Below, one piece after another: positions 47,401 to 55,810 of a DNA stretch of 64,000 bases. The stretch's first letter is position 1; the number at the start of each line of letters is the position of its first letter. This stretch comes from Pyxicephalus adspersus (lineage: Eukaryota; Chordata; Amphibia; Anura; Pyxicephalidae). Made by a program: the position numbers and the translations under genes. The notes beneath the pieces were generated by a model. The model saw nothing but the letters and a program-made list of their open reading frames with translations, made no database searches and was not told the origin of the DNA. The stretch spans positions 169,512,615-169,576,614 of the forward strand of contig NC_092858.1 of the NCBI RefSeq assembly GCF_032062135.1. The letters run 5' to 3'.

Positions 47401-50400
47401 TTTTTGGTCACAGGAGGCCCCCCTCCACCAGTCAGCCAATCAGCGCCAATAAATCACCCCGGAAGTCTTCCCTCCAGCACTAGCTACACGATGGCATCTG
47501 AGCCCACCCTCTCCCAGAATCCTCTCTCCATTATGATGTCTAGGATGTCAAAGTTCGCTATGCCCAGCTCCACGCCTCTCTACCACGATGCCATCAAGAC
47601 GGTGGCCAGTTCGGACGACGATTCCCCTCCTGCCCGCTCACCCAACCTACCGTCTATGAATAACACGCCAGGTAAATGGGATTTTTGTACAGAGTCCATC
47701 CAAAACTGATATTTTGGTTGTGCCAAACTAGTCTGTTGAATCGCCGCTGGTATCGCTGAAAGGACGTCGGTGGTGAGACCGGTGCTCTGGGTCAATTCCT
47801 CACCCTGCACACTGTGCCAGCATATTTCCTTTGTTTCCTTTATAAACAATGGAAGTGCAAAAAAATAATTTGTTCATCTGCGGGAAACCTCCTAGGATTA
47901 TGACAACGCTGCTCCGGCTACCCTGAAATCATACCCCTATTTAATGTAAAGCACTGCCTAATATGTTAGCGCTATATAAATCCTGTATAACAATAATAAA
48001 TCATCAGATGAGCAGTCTAGAGGTAAACTGTAAACATGGCAAGGAAGCAACTGAGCATGCTCAGTCTATGGGGTAAAGGAGTATCAGGTGTTCACATAGC
48101 AAGGTGAATTATCCCCTTCTAAGAGATACTACACTTGGCTTAGTAAATGAGATGAAACTCATTTGACTTCAACTAATTGTGCACATTAAAAATCTCATTT
48201 GCTTAAATGAGATTGGGTAATTTTTTTGAAAGTTGAACTATCGTTACATTCAGTAAGCTTAAGTGAATTATTTCTTGCAAGGTGATAAAAATACAATACA
48301 GTAGGTGAGCAGTCAGAATTTTTTCAGTAAATCATCCCCCAAGTGCTGTTACTGGCACAATGTTAAGGGATACACTCTAAGACATGTACACATGTCGGAT
48401 AATCATCACACAAGACGAATGGTTGTGCTCATCTCTGGTAAGAATCTGACGTGGCCTGCTGTCATTGATGGATCACTCACAATACATTCATGATCGATGA
48501 TCAGGACTGACCGCTATGCAAGTCAAGGGAGGAGAACACAGCTGGGTGCCGCTGTGTATAGAGCGCTTGTTCATTCATCTGTTATTGAAAACAATCGTGA
48601 AAGATTGTCCCCAGTGATGAAAAGCAAATGCAGTATATATAAAAGTAACTTTCCTCTTTAAAGTAGTCTTAAACTCAAAATCTTTACTTTTCACAAAAGG
48701 GTAGACAACCCTTTTATATAAAGTAAAAATTAATTAAGTGCAGTACCCTTTTTTTTAAGCCGCCATAGCGATCCAGACGGAATGGGAGTGCAGATCCTCC
48801 CGAGATACCTATGTGCCTTTTTCAGATGATTTTGGCAATTTTTTTTTTTTTTTCCACAAATGTGTGGAACTTGGAGGGTAGGGGTTGGTTAGGGGATGTT
48901 TGGCGGGAACCTACAGACATAACAATGCTCCCAGATTTCACCATAAGTGTCTTGAAAAGGCACACTTTCTAAAGCTTTAAGGTACCCTTCAGTGTGCGTT
49001 TAGAGCATTGGAATGCTGCCCAGTCAACCATGAACATCCTGATTGGTCAAACATTTAAAAGTCTTTATTGTGTATTTGGGGTTGTGATGTTTGCCAGGTG
49101 AGTGAAAGATGCGAATAACCAAATGAAGGTTAGCTAAACTGAATGTGTACTCACCGATCCTTACAAGAAGCTTTCATGCCAGGGTCGTTATGTGCTTTCA
49201 TTTTTCCTCTCCTTCAGAGATGGCATGGATGAGATGCCATGAGCAGCTTACACGCGCGCCATTTTCCCCCCCGCTTGTGTGAGCTCCCGGGGAACCATCA
49301 GCAATGCCGCGCAGCACACCAGCCGGGCTGACATTGCTGACTTATTTTTTTATTATATATAGTGCTATGTGGGACCCTGGGATGGTTTGGTCTGTTCTCT
49401 GACGTCTGTTATGGAATGATTATCTCTGAGCAAACAATTTATTATTTGTTCTCTATTTGCAGGGATGGTCATGAATTCCCAGAATCCTTCAAAGATGCCA
49501 GGTCCTCACGGCGGTGTTTCCATGCCAACACTAAGTCCCATGGGTCTGACGCAGCCTCTCTCGCACGGTGGCCAGATGCCCTCTCCGAACGCCATGCCAC
49601 CCAACGTACCCCCTCACGGAGGTCCTATGGGCGGGGGGATGATGCCACACAACGCGATGATGGGTCACGGCTCTCAAGAACCTCCCATGGTGCCTCAGGG
49701 ACGCATGGCTTTCGCCCAAGGCTTTCCTCCAGTCCAGTCGCCTCCACAAGTTCCTTTCCCACACAACGGCCCTAACGGAGGCCAGGGAAACTTTCAGCCC
49801 GGAATGGGCTTTCCAGGAGAGGGACCTTTAAATCGTCCTGGCAACCTTCCGCCAAATGCAGACCCAGCACTTTGTAAGTCGGGTTGCCCCACAGGACCAG
49901 ATTCCTTTGGTGTGATTGGAAATAATATGTCTTCGGTTTTCACAGACCCAGACCTACAGGAAGTTATCAGACCAGGGGCCTCTGGAATTCCAGAGTTTGA
50001 CTTATCAAGGATTATTCCATCTGAGAAACCCAGTCAAACACTGCAGTATTTCCCTCGTGGGGAAGTCCCAGGCAGAAAGCCGCAACAAGGACCTGGTTTT
50101 TCACACTTGCCTGGCATGATGGGAGAGCCAAACCCGAGGATGGGTCTTCCAATGGGTGGCATGGGAGGTCCCGGCCCAGTGGACATGCCTGGCCACAATT
50201 CTATGAGGCCTCCAGGTTTTATGCAGCAAGGCATGATTGGACCTCACCATCGCATGATGTCACCAGCACAATCAGGAATGCCTGGCCAACTATCTATGAT
50301 GGGGAATCCGGGAGGGATGGGGATGATTCCAGGAAAGGAGAGAATGCCCGGAGTACTATATAGTCACCCAGGACCTGTGGGATCTCCGAACATGTTGATG

Positions 50401-50535
50401 TCAATGCAGGGGATGATGGGACCTCAACAAAACCTCATGATTCCCCCTCAAATGCGCCCACGAGGAATGCCTACTGATGTTGGGATGGGTGGTTTCAGCC
50501 AAGGACCTGGCAATCCGGGGAATATGATGTTTTAA
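21815..50535 (+). CDS. bcl9: BCL9 transcription co-activator, whole coding span (7 coding exons)
   Basis: BCL9 is a nuclear adaptor in canonical Wnt signalling: HD1 binds the PHD finger of Pygopus and HD2 binds beta-catenin, together forming the TCF/beta-catenin transcription complex. Joining 21815-21867, 26280-26596, 30494-30677, 33388-33487, 34548-36792, 47414-47671 and 49463-50535 gives 4230 nt, 1409 residues plus TAA, with every junction in frame (intron phases 2,1,2,0,1,1). The human protein is about 1426 residues. Visible blocks are N-terminal MHSSNPKVRNSPSGNTQ; HD1 at about residues 173-203 (KVVYVFSTEMANK); HD2 at about 348-374 (LSQEQLEHRERSLQTLRDIQ); an HD3-like block near 590-625; a conserved helix-like block at about 460-487; the C-terminal DPDLQEVIRPG region at about 1210-1258; and the terminal GNPGNMMF. 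The paralogue BCL9L is excluded because these blocks match BCL9 more closely and ACP6 is the neighbour. Exon limits are read from GT-AG sites and homology, not from transcripts. Confidence 0.97.
21868..26279 (+). other. bcl9: bcl9 intron between coding exons 1 and 2
   Basis: 4.4 kb. It contains a C-run (22477-22488), a fragment of L2-type tail (22508-22565, inverted) and an inverted CAGTGTTC-family repeat (23737-23903). Between 22570 and 23730, and from 23910 to 26150, I see no gene. The stretch at 23366-23662 has an open frame on the - strand (98 codons), but it matches nothing I recognise. Confidence 0.7.
23737..23903 (-). repeat. Short dispersed CAGTGTTC repeat, copy 2 (inverted)
   Basis: Reverse-complement member of the family: it starts CAGGGTTCTCCCCAGG, carries 'ggtgcaccacccggcact', and ends GGGTTGAGCACTG. 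ACTAG occurs immediately on both sides, a possible short target duplication. Confidence 0.8.
26280..26596 (+). CDS. bcl9: bcl9 coding exon 2
   Basis: Acceptor ttttcttttgcag (AG 26278-26279), donor attaaag|gtaagc (GT 26597-26598). Codes residues 18 (part) to 124 (part). It includes the conserved VMSPSGNPQLD and GSMGLKNGAGNGAKGKGKRE blocks and the SFDQRDPGTP run before HD1. The basic GKGKRER stretch is a candidate nuclear localisation signal (inference). The phase 2 entry and phase 1 exit match neighbouring exons. Confidence 0.95.
26760..26851 (-). repeat. V-SINE 3' tail (inverted, truncated)
   Basis: Reverse-complement tail: 'gtatttatatagcgccggc', 'ccatagtcatgtcactag', 'ggggctcacaatcta'. The head is missing. 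Confidence 0.85.
27484..27775. mobile_element. Probable TTAA-flanked MITE (AGAACTAAACTC family)
   Basis: The left end AGCAGAACTAAACTC follows TTAA (27480-27483). The right end is diverged (TTAGTTTAAGTCT). It resembles the clearer element at 38820-39065. Confidence 0.45.
28478..28760 (-). mobile_element. V-SINE, inverted
   Basis: In reverse order: tail 'ccatagtcatgtcatag', V-domain 'tgtgggaggaaacccacgc', 'gcaaactccatgcagatag', and tRNA-like head 'gagtgctaaccattgagcca'. AT-rich sequence lies on the tail side. Confidence 0.88.
29221..29350 (-). repeat. L2-type retroposon tail (inverted)
   Basis: TATTATTATTAAACAGGATT at one end and AACTTACAATCTAT at the other. Confidence 0.87.
29417..29451. repeat. 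(AT)n microsatellite, about 17 units
   Basis: An uninterrupted AT dinucleotide run, likely length-variable, within a bcl9 intron. Confidence 0.97.
30494..30677 (+). CDS. bcl9: bcl9 coding exon 3 (start of HD1)
   Basis: Acceptor atacaatctacag, donor aataa|gtaagt. Codes residues 124-185. It contains the Ser/Thr/Pro-rich SSTPSHG segment and the first half of HD1 (VVYVFSTEMANK), the Pygopus PHD-finger binding helix region. HD1 is split between this exon and 33388-33487, as expected for the BCL9 family. Confidence 0.95.
30678..33387 (+). other. bcl9: bcl9 intron between coding exons 3 and 4
   Basis: 2.7 kb. Contains a dispersed GGTGACATTCTTC repeat (31840-32080) and T-runs near 32720. The rest is AT-rich sequence with no recognisable gene or repeat. 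Confidence 0.8.
31840..32080 (+). repeat. Dispersed GGTGACATTCTTC repeat, copy 4
   Basis: Longest copy: 'ggggtttcttgagcaatgag', 'aacggtgacattcttccca', 'atactgtgagctgtggata', 'caggggttccctcatg'. Confidence 0.6.
33388..33487 (+). CDS. bcl9: bcl9 coding exon 4 (end of HD1)
   Basis: Acceptor attcctccgcag, donor cctacg|gtgggc. Codes residues 185-218. AAEAVMKGQAESIVLFHIQ completes HD1; human has AAEAVLKGQVETIVSFHIQ here. It ends in phase 0 directly before the giant exon. Confidence 0.94.
33488..34547 (+). other. bcl9: bcl9 intron between coding exons 4 and 5
   Basis: 1.06 kb of largely repeat-free sequence ending in a long T-rich acceptor tract. I see no other feature in it. Confidence 0.85.
34548..36792 (+). 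CDS. bcl9: bcl9 coding exon 5 (giant exon with HD2 and HD3)
   Basis: Acceptor tttttttgtag, donor gaatctg|gtaagt. Codes residues 219-967 in one open frame. HD2, the beta-catenin binding helix, is at about 348-374 (LSQEQLEHRERSLQTLRDIQ then RMLFPDE). Further conserved blocks are HMTPEQVAWLKLQQEFYEEK (about 460-487), KIPDGRSFPPGQ (about 597, HD3 region) and SPTMRQVQSPMLGSPSGNLK (about 860-885). The exon is rich in Pro, Met and Gly, as expected for a largely disordered scaffold. Compared with the human sequence it has a few extra residues after LFPDEKEF (AIKDLTGQ). Confidence 0.97.
37948..38075 (+). repeat. Short dispersed CAGTGTTC repeat, copy 3 (3' truncated)
   Basis: Starts CAGTGTTCTCCGCAG and contains 'gaagttgtagacaggtggtg' and 'ggtgctgggtcg'. 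The right end is lost. Confidence 0.7.
38453..38785 (+). mobile_element. PIF/Harbinger-type MITE with TTA duplication
   Basis: Terminal repeats AGCTACGTACACAC and GTGTGTACGCAGCT lie between TTA flanks (38450-38452 and 38786-38788). The 333-bp body is made of internal palindromes: a GCCCGATAATCGGC / CCAATTATCGGGCG pair near the left end and a TTGTCGTTGGAAAGGATC / GATCCTTTCCAACGAC hairpin near the right end. It encodes no protein. Confidence 0.85.
38820..39065 (+). mobile_element. TTAA-flanked MITE (AGAGGAACTAAACTC family)
   Basis: Left end AGAGTAGCTAAACTCAGA; the right end, read inverted, is AGAGGAACTAAACTCAAAAG. Both flanks are TTAA (38816-38819 and 39066-39069), consistent with piggyBac-type insertion. 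No coding capacity in 246 bp. Confidence 0.75.
39452..39619 (+). repeat. Short dispersed CAGTGTTC repeat, copy 4
   Basis: Diverged left end. The right half is close to consensus with 'aacaaccgggtggttaccg' and 'gtgccgggtggtgcgcccgg'. Confidence 0.75.
40448..40776 (+). mobile_element. piggyBac-like TTAA element, copy 3
   Basis: Ends CCTCCCTGCCGGT and, inverted, CCTCTCTGGCGGT. The left flank is TTAA (40444-40447), the right TTCA (one change). A near-perfect subterminal hairpin pairs CCCGAGCGTGGCTGGGGGTT with its partner about 20 nt downstream. No transposase. Confidence 0.8.
41764..41929 (+). repeat. Short dispersed CAGTGTTC repeat, copy 5
   Basis: The best-preserved copy, 166 bp, with inverted ends CAGTGTTC and GAACACTG. 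It forms the left part of a larger unit (to about 42065) that recurs inverted at 52270-52563. Confidence 0.85.
41764..42065 (+). repeat. Composite repeat arm, inverted partner of 52270-52563
   Basis: After the CAGTGTTC copy come 'attcttgtagaatcgttagt', 'gggttgtgatgaaggtgaag', 'ctttaaggggaacagtccca'. These occur reverse-complemented, in the mirrored order, beside the copy at 52402-52563. The unit is therefore a larger mobile or duplicated element of about 300 bp. Confidence 0.75.
42293..42433 (+). repeat. Short dispersed CAGTGTTC repeat, copy 6
   Basis: CAGTGCTCAACCCTGAATC start, internal deletion, GGCGAGAACACCG end. Confidence 0.75.
43735..43897 (+). repeat. Short dispersed CAGTGTTC repeat, copy 7
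   Basis: TTCAACCCAGTATTTT start, 'gtgggaggaaattgtaggtg', 'gtgccgggtggtgcgcccag', GGGAATACTG end. Confidence 0.8.
44961..45450 (+). mobile_element. Non-autonomous Tc1/mariner-like element (ACCGTATTTTCCGG ends)
   Basis: Inverted ends ACCGTATTTTCCGGCGTA and TACACCGGAAAATACGGT enclose 490 bp. Subterminal copies of GGGGTCGTCTTGTACGCC / GGGGGTCGTCTTATACGCC repeat the end motif inside. Flanking TTTATTTA / TATTTATT would give a TA target duplication if the element starts at CCG. The T/A-rich flanks also allow other readings. No transposase. Confidence 0.75.
45473..45907 (+). mobile_element. Diverged AGAGGAACTAAACT-family MITE
   Basis: Starts AGAGGAACTAAACTGAAAAC and ends near 'aaatttctgagtttaggta', a decayed inverted copy of its start. 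An A-rich stretch at 45815-45842 lies inside it. Confidence 0.5.
47414..47671 (+). CDS. bcl9: bcl9 coding exon 6
   Basis: Acceptor ttttggtcacag, donor acgccag|gtaaat. Codes residues 967-1053 (both ends split Gly codons). Very high conservation: EPTLSQNPLSIMMSRMSKFA, then MPSSTPLYHDAIKTVASSDD and PPARSPNLPSMNN follow human almost residue for residue. This is one of the conserved C-terminal blocks of BCL9/BCL9L. Confidence 0.97.
47933..48000 (+). repeat. L2-type retroposon tail (short)
   Basis: CCCTATTTAATGTAAAGCAC, then 'atatgttagcgctatataaa' and an AATAATAAA end. Confidence 0.8.
48380..48660 (+). repeat. MITE-like block related to 10945-11090
   Basis: 'catgtacacatgtcggataa', 'cattgatggatcactcac' and 'catgatcgatgatcaggactg' form internal palindromes of the same style as the Harbinger-type MITEs. 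Ends are not resolved. Confidence 0.4.
49463..50535 (+). CDS. bcl9: bcl9 last coding exon
   Basis: Acceptor ttctctatttgcag (AG 49461-49462). Codes residues 1053-1409 and TAA at 50533-50535. Conserved runs are PTLSPMGLTQPLSHG, MGHGSQEPPMVPQGRMAF, the block SVFTDPDLQEVIRPGASGIP, EFDLSRIIPSEKPSQTLQYF and PRGEVPGRK (about 1210-1258, the C-terminal region linked to transactivation in BCL9 proteins), and the end GGFSQGPGNPGNMMF. It is about as Met/Pro/Gly-rich as the human C-terminus. Confidence 0.97.
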
Positions 50536-51295
50536 GCTGCTACAAACAGACTTGTTGAAAACAAAAAAATTGTAGAAGTGAGATTGTCTCCTGAGAAAAC
50601 TTTTAAATATGTAAAGGAGTTCCATTTTTTTTTTTTTTTTTTTTTTTATAAGGTACTTGAAAAACATAAAAAAAAAGCACAAAATGAACTATAAAGTCCA
50701 GTTAGGGGAATCTCCTTTCTTTAAAAAAAATAAAAATAAAAATAAAAAAAAAAAGAAATTTCATTCTATGGAGAGCAAATACAACCATTTTTTTTTTTTT
50801 GTTCCCTTTTTAAGTTTCATTCTACGTTTAACGTCCCCTCCCACACTATTTTTATTTTTTTTGTATTCCTCTCTGCGCAATGTGTATTTCTGTTTTATTT
50901 CCCCCGGGAGGGAGGTAAGGCTGACGTCGTATTTTTTGCTATCGCTTTTCCCATGCTTTTGTCGAGAAGCCAGACTTCATGCTGTTACATACATGGACAG
51001 TCAAGACATTATGCAGTAAACTCCGGTCATCCTGTCTCTGAGCAATCCCGAGTGATTCATGATGTGGGAGTGGAAACCAGTTGTGGGATTTATATATATT
51101 ATATATATTTTTTTTTTCTTCTTTTCTCTCTCCATTTTGTGACGGTTATTTTATTTTTTTTCACTCTTCCACTTGTCCCCGTCCCCCCCTCTTTCCCCAG
51201 CGTTTAAACATTCTGTGTAATCTCCATTAAATTTGGTACAGAACCACTTGCCAGGGCTGTGGTGTTGGAAAAATAAAATATATTTCTTACAAAAT
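50536..51295 (+). other. bcl9: bcl9 3'UTR
   Basis: About 760 nt between the stop codon and the likely poly(A) site, with a 23-nt T-run (50625-50647), A-rich tracts and many T-rich runs. The end is inferred from the poly(A) signal. A longer form using a signal at 51457-51462 is possible. Confidence 0.7.
51272..51277 (+). terminator. bcl9: Poly(A) signal AATAAA of bcl9
   Basis: AATAAA followed within about 20 nt by a plausible cleavage site and a G/T-rich stretch (gtcttcgttggtgat). ATTAAA at 51226-51231 and AATAAA at 51457-51462 are alternatives. Confidence 0.65.
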
Positions 51296-51524
51296 GCAGC
51301 CGAGTCTTCGTTGGTGATATGATTGGATTGACAATCTTCGGTGATCGTTTCATTTTTTTTATTTTGAATGAATTGCATAGTGATATTGGCTGCCATTGTA
51401 GATCATCATGACAAATTCTGTCTGTACTCTGCTTAGTGTATTTCTATGGGGAAGCCAATAAACCTGCTGGATTGAAGTGAGAAACGTTGCAACATTGCAG
51501 TTGTCACCAAAGCAGGAACCAGAT

Positions 51525-51851
51525 TATTATTATTATTATACAGTATTGATATAGCACCAACATATTACGCAGCTTTGTACAAAGTCCATAGTCATGTCTC
51601 TATCTGTCCCTCAAAGAGGCTCACAATCTAATGTCCCTCTAATGTTATTTGTCATTAATGTAGTCTGAGGTCAATTTTAGGGGGAAGCCAATAAACCTAA
51701 CTGCATGTTTTTGGGATGTGGGAGGAAACCGGGGTACCTGGAGGAAACATATGCAGACACGGGGAGAACCTGCAAACTCCATGCAGATAGTGTCCTGTCC
51801 AGGATTCAAACCTGGGGCCCAGCACTACAAAGGCCAGAGTGCTAACCACTG
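51525..51851 (-). mobile_element. V-SINE, inverted, full length
   Basis: ATT-repeat tail end, 'ccatagtcatgtctctatc', V-domain 'gatgtgggaggaaaccgggg', 'gcaaactccatgcagatag', B-box-like 'ggattcaaacctgggg' and head 'gagtgctaaccactgatc'. Confidence 0.9.
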
Positions 51852-52119
51852 ATCATTTACAGTGTTGCAGTGTGAACTGTGAGAAAAAAACCCTCAGGTT
51901 TACTAATGACGAAAGACTTGCTGTGTTTAAACTTCTGCACTTTACATAAATTATATATTTATATAAGTAATACACAATGTTAAGTTTTCCCCTTTAATGG
52001 GCTTGGCACTTCTGCAGACATAATCCGTCCCAGCCACTGAGTGATCCGGGCTGGTGCTGACTGATGCACTTCAGGCCAATGCAAATGGCCGCAGGATTGT
52101 AACCATGGACCACGTTCCT

Positions 52120-52260
52120 AAATTAATAAACAGGATTTATATAGTGCAACCATAATATTTAGCGCTGTACAATTTAACAGGGGTTGCAACTGATGGACAA
52201 ATACAGACAGTGACACAGGACCAGGAGGGGACCCTGCCCTGAAGAGCTTACACTCTAGGA
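52120..52260 (-). repeat. L2-type retroposon tail (inverted)
   Basis: AATAAACAGGATTTATATAG to AGAGCTTACACTCTAGGA. Confidence 0.85.
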
Positions 52261-52269
52261 GATGTGCAA

Positions 52270-52563
52270 CATCTGCTCTCCCCAGAGTTGGGACTGTTCC
52301 CCTTAAAGACTATGTCAATTTCAATTGAGACTTGATTGCGTTGATGGCTTCACCTTCATCACAACCCAAACTAACGATTCTACAAGAATATGGATACTGT
52401 GCAGTGTTCTCTCCAGCGCCAATTAGCGGGGCGGACCACGCGGCACTTTTCAGTAACCACCCGGCTGTTTTCATGCATTTAGTTTGGGTCACAATACAGG
52501 AGCCATCACCTTCATACAGCTTCATCACACCCATCTTAAAATAAATTTTGGGATTGATCACTG
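52270..52563 (-). repeat. Composite repeat arm, inverted partner of 41764-42065
   Basis: 'gagttgggactgttcccctt', 'ggcttcaccttcatcaca' and 'ctaacgattctacaagaata' are reverse complements of sequence at 41937-42065. They are followed by an inverted CAGTGTTC repeat (52402-52563, CAGTGTTCTCTCC to TTGATCACTG), copy 8 of that family. Confidence 0.75.
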
Positions 52564-52644
52564 AATATAAATGGTGAGTTTCTACATTTCCCGTTAAGCC
52601 CCTGATGGTCACCCCAATATTCTGCTAGCTGATTCAGCACGTTT

Positions 52645-52830
52645 AATGGTCAGTCCAAGGCCATTTTTGTGGGGAAACCAATTAACTGCATGTTTTTGGA
52701 ATGTGTGAGGAAACCCGCACAAACACGGGGAGAACAAACCCCATGCAGATAGAGTCCTGGCTGAGATTTGAACCTGGGATCCAGTGCTGGAAAGCCCAGA
52801 GTGCTAACCACTGAGCCACCGTGCTGCCCA
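52645..52830 (-). mobile_element. V-SINE, inverted, tail-less
   Basis: V-domain 'gaaacccgcacaaacacggg', B-box-like 'gatttgaacctgggatc', head 'ctaaccactgagccaccgtg'. The L2-type tail is absent. Confidence 0.87.
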
Positions 52831-53910
52831 TCATCAATGCAAATTATGAAGCCATGTCTCACTGATGTCCATGTAGACTGAGGTGGCTGCTAAGAGAATA
52901 AAGTATCAATGAGTATTTTATTTAAATACAGGGCGTATAAACTCCACTTGTATTCCCACCTAGCGGGAGTATCAATGAGTGTCCTCAGCTAGAGATCTAC
53001 AAATAGAACTTTGTGCTCTGCCTTCCTATTTATCTCTCGCCAAATATCTTTTTATCAGCTTTCATACGTTGGGATTTGATGAGAACAGACAGAATTCATA
53101 CCGGAACTATATATCGGATCAGAAACAAAGTGAATACCTATTAGGGTGACAACATTTTGCAAAGCTTTTTCTTTCACTTCCAGTTGCTCTTCAGGATAGG
53201 AAGTCTCTCCAACCAGAAACAAGCTGCAAAAGAATGAATATGTAGTTTTCCCTGCACTTTAATGGATGCCCATCATGTGAGAAATCTAAGAGCTGCCGCT
53301 GTTACTTTCTGAAAATGCTGTCTGCCCGGCTGTCTGTGGCTTCAGCATCTGAACTCTGGAAAAGCAAGCAGCAAACAATGCAATTCCTTATCTGTGGTTT
53401 TGATTGATGGATTCAGTAAGAATTGAAGCCGATAAGAGGGATGCTGGTGAAGGATGTGTACGTTGCTCAGATAAACACCACTCATTTCCTACAATCTGTC
53501 GTCACACGTGTGTTATAGAACGAGTCTGCGGTGTGTATTAGACGCCGGATGGTTATCAGAGCTCTATGGATCGCACGTGTCATTTGTGCTGAGTAAACAT
53601 ATTCTAGGACCTTATAAACCTAAGCTGCCATATACCAAGGATACCATCGTATGTCAGAGCTGCAGATATGAGAACCCCGGAGCTGCTCATAGTGTCACCG
53701 CCAAGGTTTGGATGTAACGGTCTGGAGATCTCCATAGTGCAGAGCAATATTATTGGGACTTAACCTGGAGCAGGAAGTGCACCCATCATCATTTTTCATC
53801 GTCACTGTAAGGCTACGTTCATACGTCAGAAGATTCTCGTCACTTACCTGGAGATCAATGGTGGCTTTAAAACAATCAGGTGGCAATGTACAGAAAAAAT
53901 TATACTGATA

Positions 53911-54362
53911 CAGGTTGACATTCAAAAATCCAGCAACCTCCGGACCTGAGAAGTGCCGGATTTTCGAAAATTCTGTATTATTGAAGGTTATATATGTTGT
54001 ATATATTAAAATGAAGTAACACTAAATGAAAAGCAAATAAAATTTTAATGTTCTCTATCCTTAACATTATCATGTATAGCTATCACATTTTTCTGCATTT
54101 CCACTTTCTCTGCGATCAACGACGCACAACGTTTACGTTTTACACCTCTTTTCTTTGCTGAATCCGTAACGCATACAGCAGCAAATAAAGCGAAGGAATG
54201 CATGTGCAAGCAAGACCTAACAGCTGATTCTGGAGTATAGCGCCATCAAAAATAAACGGCGCCTCCAGAAAACAGTGTCAATTTGAAAATGCGCTCTGAA
54301 ATCCACGCCAGAAAACTGAAGGAACCGGATTATCGAGGGCCGGATTTTTAAATGTCAACCTG
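53911..54362 (+). mobile_element. Tigger/pogo-like MITE with TA duplication
   Basis: Ends CAGGTTGACATTCAAAAATC and, inverted, CAGGTTGACATTTAAAAATC lie between TA dinucleotides (53909-53910, 54363-54364). TA targeting fits the Tc1/mariner superfamily, and the end sequence recalls Tigger-type elements. No transposase frame in 452 bp. Confidence 0.75.
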
Positions 54363-54719
54363 TAATATATATTACACAGAATGTATGTAGAGCTACCGGA
54401 AAGGCTGGATGGAATATTATCATGAAAAATCAGTGTGAGTTTTATTCAGCAGCCTGGAAGAACATGGATGTTACTGCTCTGTCTCCTGGAGATGAAATCT
54501 CTGGAAATTTGAAGGTCCCACTTCCCTAATCTCTGTCTGTTGGATGGCCACCTCTTTATTCCTAATAACAACCCAGCTGCCTTCCTGATACCCAGGTGTA
54601 CAATGCACCACAGATAGTGCTGGGTTGCAAAGTTGCCATTCTTAAAGCAGTGGTGATCAACTTTATTAAAATCAGGGCCTGCAGCCAGTGAGCAAAGGGC
54701 CACATATAATATTGAGTTA

Positions 54720-55810
54720 ATGAGGACATTCTATAGGATTTGTGGGCGACGGGGACCGTGCTGTAGGATTTACAGGAGATGTTAAGAGACTGTGGACATG
54801 CTGTGGAAGTTAGTGGAGACTGGGGCCATGGTATAGGAGGTATTGGAGTCTGTGGATATTCTCTAGGATTTGGTGGAGACTGGCGCTATACTGATGGGCT
54901 AGGTGGAGACTGGGGACATGTTATTAGTTGTTGGAAATTGAGGACACATTATAGCTGTTCTTAGATACTGGGGCTTTACTATAGGAGGCATTGGATATGT
55001 TCTAGGATTTGGTGGAGACTGGGCAGGGGCCATGCTATAGGAGTTATTGGGGTCTGGATATTCTCTAGGATTTCGTGGAGACTGGGGCCATGCTATAGGA
55101 GTTATTGGAGTCTGTATATTCCCCAGGATTTGGTGGAGAGTGAGGCTATGCTTAAGGTGTTGTTGGAGTATGTGGACATTCTCTAGGATTTTTTGGAGAC
55201 TAGGGCCATGCTATAGGAGTTATTGGAGTCTGGATATTCTCTAGGATTTGGTGGAGACTGAGGCCATGCTATAGGAGTTATTGGAGTNNNNNNNNNNNNN
55301 NNNNNNNNNNNNNNNNNNNNNNNNNNNNNNNNNNNNNNNNNNNNNNNNNNNNNNNNNNNNNNNNNNNNNNNNNNNNNNNNNNNNNNNNNNNNNNNNNNNN
55401 NNNNNNNNNNNNNNNNNNNNNNNNNNNNNNNNNNNNNNNNNNNNNNNNNNNNNNNNNNNNNNNNNNNNNNNNNNNNNNNNNNNNNNNNNNNNNNNNNNNN
55501 NNNNNNNNNNNNNNNNNNNNNNNNNNNNNNNNNNNNNNNNNNNNNNNNNNNNNNNNNNNGGACATGTTCCAGGATTTGGTGGATACTGGGGCCATACTAT
55601 AGGACATGGTGGGGACATGGTATAAGAGTTGTTGGAGGACATGTTCTGGAAGGTAGTGGAGACCATGGGACCATGCAATAGGAATTCTTGGAGACTATGG
55701 ACATGCTATAGGGGATGGTTGAGACAAGAGCCATGCTATGGGACTCTATGGAGACAGGATCCATGCTAATGGTGATAGTGGAGATATGGGCTATGCTCCT
55801 GGAGTTGTTG
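54720..55810. repeat. 58-bp minisatellite interrupted by an assembly gap
   Basis: Units combine CTCTAGGATTTGGTGGAGAC with GGCCATGCTATAGGAGTTAT and 'tggagtctggatat'. Between about 55063 and 55121 the spacing is exactly 58 bp. Outer units, at about 54720-55000 and 55620-55810, are diverged, while those nearest the gap are most alike. This suggests recent expansion in the centre. The array may be longer than shown. Confidence 0.93.
55288..55559. other. Assembly gap inside the minisatellite
   Basis: A run of N in the middle of the 58-bp array, probably collapsed repeat units. Confidence 0.99.

Larger units (their letters stand above)
36793..47413 (+). other. bcl9: bcl9 intron between coding exons 5 and 6, 10.6 kb
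   Basis: The largest coding-region intron, dense in DNA transposons: five same-strand CAGTGTTC repeats, a Harbinger-type MITE, a TTAA element of each of two families, and a Tc1/mariner-like TA element. The stretches 37100-37900, 41090-41700 and 45920-47400 look repeat-poor. 41220-41460 and 46600-46700 read like complex unique sequence and could be conserved non-coding elements, which I cannot test here. Confidence 0.75.
47672..49462 (+). other. bcl9: bcl9 last intron
   Basis: 1.8 kb. Contains an L2-type tail (47933-48000), a MITE-like block (about 48380-48660) and a T-run (48839-48855). No gene seen. Confidence 0.8.
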
